Shown piece by piece: positions 5,637-7,167 of a DNA stretch of 7,167 nt (position 1 is its first letter; the number at the start of each line of letters is the position of its first letter). The stretch spans positions 1 through 7,167 of the forward strand of contig JAQXHW010000186.1 in the NCBI GenBank assembly GCA_029007475.1. The letters run 5' to 3'. The stretch is from Oscillospiraceae bacterium. GTDB lineage: Bacteria > Bacillota > Clostridia > Oscillospirales > Acutalibacteraceae. Both the position numbers and the translations under genes were made by a program. The notes beneath the pieces are model-generated. The model did no database searches, was not told where the DNA came from, and was given only the letters and a program-made list of their open reading frames with translations.

Positions 5637-5667
5637 GAAAGTGTGCGCATCCTGTGGGTGCGCTTTC
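5637..5667. repeat. Unassigned imperfect hairpin between convergent genes
   Basis: An 8-bp inner stem (5645-5652 with 5656-5663, one G-T pair) has a 3-nt loop, and a 4-bp outer stem (5637-5640 with 5664-5667) is separated from it by a GTGT bulge on the left. Neither side has a T-run, so it is not an evident terminator. It may be a backup barrier or a remnant repeat element. Confidence 0.6.
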
Positions 5668-5683
5668 CTTAGCCATTAAGACG

Positions 5684-5711
5684 ACAAAAATGCCACCGGT
5701 TACCCGGTGGC
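5684..5711 (-). terminator. Intrinsic terminator of the glycosyltransferase gene
   Basis: An 8-bp perfect stem (5692-5699 with 5704-5711) has a 4-nt loop. On the minus strand it is followed by ATTTTTGT. It begins 9 nt beyond the stop codon at 5720. Confidence 0.9.
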
Positions 5712-5719
5712 TGAAAACT

Positions 5720-7048
5720 TTACTTTCTTCTGTTTTTCTTTTCCTTTTTTACTTTCTTTTCCTTCTTAACCTTGCTCTTGGCTTCAACCCTTTTCTTGTT
5801 GCTCATATCGTCGATATTCATCTCGACGCCGTGCTTAATGGGCTTCCATTGACCCTTTACAAAGAAAGCGGAAATAGCGATAGGAATGTAGGTGAAGGTA
5901 TAGAGGGGGAAGGTGAGTACATAAAGCCACTTTTTAGGAGCGGAGCATTTTATCTCCTTCCATTCGGTAATAGTAATAAGTAAACCCATACCCCACATGA
6001 GAAGCATTGAATTGAATATGGTCTGCAGGAAAGAGAGAATAATCTCCCAAGGGGGAATTCCCACAATAAGCGACAGAATGAAAGTGACCACATTTGCAAC
6101 AACAGAAACTATGGATAGTACAACAGCAGGTACGATATTCATAGTCATATCGTAGCAGGAAAAGGCATTTGTGCCGAAAAGTCCTTTTAGAAGGTCCTTG
6201 CCGTACTTTCTGAAAACCTGAAGATAGCCCTTAGTCCAGCGAATTCGCTGATTCCAAGCCGTCTTAAAGTCGGTAGGCTGTTCGTCGTAATATTTTGCGG
6301 CATGACAGTAAGCAATCTTGTCGTTCTTGAGGATACTGTCAATAGTAAACTCAATATCCTCGGTAAGCAGGTAAAAATGCCAGCCGTTGTTACGTCTTAT
6401 AATCTCAGAGCTTACAAGATATCCTGTTCCGGAAACAGCACAGCTTGTACCGCAAATCATACGGGGGTTATTAAGATGCTTAGATTCACGCATAAACCAA
6501 AGTGCGTATCCGGAGGAAATCCAGTTTGCACCGAAGTTTTTGGTGTTTCTGTAGCTTGTGATAATCTTATGTCCTGCACAGAGAGCTTTATTCATCTCTG
6601 CAACATATCTCTTTTCGAGAAGGTTGTCCGCGTCAAAAACGAAGTAACCGTCGTAGTATTCGTCGCCAACCATTTCTGTAATGTGAGTATAGAGGTAATC
6701 AAGGGCATAGCCCTTACCCACTTTCTCTTTATTGAACCTCTCGTAGACGTAGGCTCCTGCCTGCTCGGCAACCAAGGCAGTTTTGTCCGTACAGTTGTCG
6801 GCTACTACATAGATGTCAATAAGCTCCTGAGGGTAGGTTTGCTTTTTGATACTGTCGATGAGATTACCGATAACGCTTTCCTCGTTGCGGGCTGCCAAAA
6901 GGAAGGCGTATCTCTTTCTTTCATCGGTCTTTTTGAATTTAACGGGTGTGCGGAAAACAGCAACAAATATATAGAAAATCTGGTAGATATAACACACAAT
7001 GAAGGATAACGCAACAAAAAAGTTAATCCACTCTATTGCCTGAACCAT
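5720..7048 (-). CDS. Processive family 2 glycosyltransferase, membrane-bound
   Basis: The protein has 442 residues. An N-terminal membrane helix (about 8-33) is followed by a cytoplasmic GT-A catalytic domain opening AFLLAARNEESVIG (48-61). Catalytic features are VVADN (D84) in the nucleotide-sugar site, the FDADN motif (D139, D141), TED (229-231) with the likely catalytic base D231, and Q-R-I-R-W (267-271), the QxxRW signature of processive enzymes such as cellulose, hyaluronan and poly-N-acetylglucosamine synthases. Three further helices lie at about 302-328, 335-360 and 374-396. The sequence ends in a very basic tail (418-442, 16 of 25 Lys/Arg) containing VKKEKK twice in tandem. It likely polymerises a UDP-sugar into an envelope or extracellular polysaccharide; which sugar cannot be read here. 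The start has AAGGAG (7057-7062) 8 nt upstream. No partner synthase, deacetylase or export gene is visible within the window. Confidence 0.93.
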   Translation of the reverse strand: MVQAIEWINFFVALSFIVCYIYQIFYIFVAVFRTPVKFKKTDERKRYAFLLAARNEESVIGNLIDSIKKQTYPQELIDIYVVADNCTDKTALVAEQAGAYVYERFNKEKVGKGYALDYLYTHITEMVGDEYYDGYFVFDADNLLEKRYVAEMNKALCAGHKIITSYRNTKNFGANWISSGYALWFMRESKHLNNPRMICGTSCAVSGTGYLVSSEIIRRNNGWHFYLLTEDIEFTIDSILKNDKIAYCHAAKYYDEQPTDFKTAWNQRIRWTKGYLQVFRKYGKDLLKGLFGTNAFSCYDMTMNIVPAVVLSIVSVVANVVTFILSLIVGIPPWEIILSFLQTIFNSMLLMWGMGLLITITEWKEIKCSAPKKWLYVLTFPLYTFTYIPIAISAFFVKGQWKPIKHGVEMNIDDMSNKKRVEAKSKVKKEKKVKKEKKNRRK

Positions 7049-7093
7049 ATTTCACTCTCCTTAAGCACAGTTTTTGACCGTGTACATATGCAT

Positions 7094-7122
7094 ATTATAC
7101 TACATTATTTCACAAGTAGCAA
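7094..7122 (-). promoter_or_regulatory. Promoter of the glycosyltransferase gene
   Basis: On the minus strand TTGCTA (7117-7122, four of six) lies 17 bp from a perfect TATAAT (7094-7099). The start is expected near 7087, giving a leader of about 39 nt. A 10-bp palindrome ATATGCATAT (7086-7095) overlaps the edge of the -10 and the start site. The remaining bases to 7167 are AT-rich with nothing else recognisable. Confidence 0.75.
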
Positions 7123-7167
7123 GTAAAAGACCAAATTCTTTACGAAAAAACAAAATAATTATGAAAA

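Noticed and set aside
5654..5983. A 109-codon plus-strand frame with a hydrophobic stretch resembling a membrane helix
   Set aside because: The hydrophobic stretch is only the complement of the Lys-rich tail codons of the glycosyltransferase, and the frame runs through a hairpin and a terminator. It has no ribosome binding site.
6302..7009. A 235-codon plus-strand open frame inside the glycosyltransferase gene
   Set aside because: It is fully antisense to the conserved catalytic domain with D84, DAD, TED and QxxRW, has no Shine-Dalgarno site before its ATG, and gives no recognisable protein.

Overview
The window looks like a chromosomal stretch of a low-to-moderate GC, Gram-positive gut-type Clostridium relative, most plausibly in the Oscillospiraceae/Ruminococcaceae. 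This is inferred from the gene set: a single-chain glycyl-tRNA synthetase, a type III glutamine synthetase, a secreted protein with a type I dockerin, strong Shine-Dalgarno sites, and TTGACA/TATAAT-type promoters. I see no transposase, phage gene, tRNA, rRNA or CRISPR array.

Layout. Positions 1-267 (+) hold the 3' end of glyS, followed by a strong hairpin terminator at 357-394. Positions 470-2263 (-) encode a 597-residue exported protein made of a signal peptide, three copies of a roughly 149-residue cohesin-like domain, a Thr/Pro linker after the first copy, and a C-terminal dockerin. Its promoter (TTTACA-N17-TATAAT, 2349-2377) produces a leader carrying an 11-bp unit repeated a little over three times (2286-2321) just before the ribosome binding site. 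A minus-strand terminator at 2526-2556 follows two small minus-strand genes: a 78-residue lipoprotein precursor (2615-2851) and a 111-residue three-helix membrane protein with an Arg-rich tail (2954-3289). A divergent intergenic region (3290-3491) carries promoters for both directions, including a perfect 12-bp palindrome inside the promoter of the plus-strand gene. Positions 3492-5585 (+) encode type III glutamine synthetase (glnN). It converges on a processive family 2 glycosyltransferase gene at 5720-7048 (-), and the gap between them holds three hairpins, two of which are clear terminators pointing in opposite directions. The glycosyltransferase promoter lies at 7094-7122.

How the genes relate. 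Apart from the two small genes, which may be cotranscribed, each gene appears to be its own transcription unit with its own promoter and/or terminator. I see no shared pathway. glyS and glnN are housekeeping functions in translation and nitrogen assimilation. The dockerin protein and the glycosyltransferase act at the cell surface or in the envelope. The most unusual item is the triple cohesin-like/dockerin protein with its tandemly repeated leader; it could be an adaptor or scaffold in a cellulosome-like surface assembly, but that role is inference from domain architecture alone.
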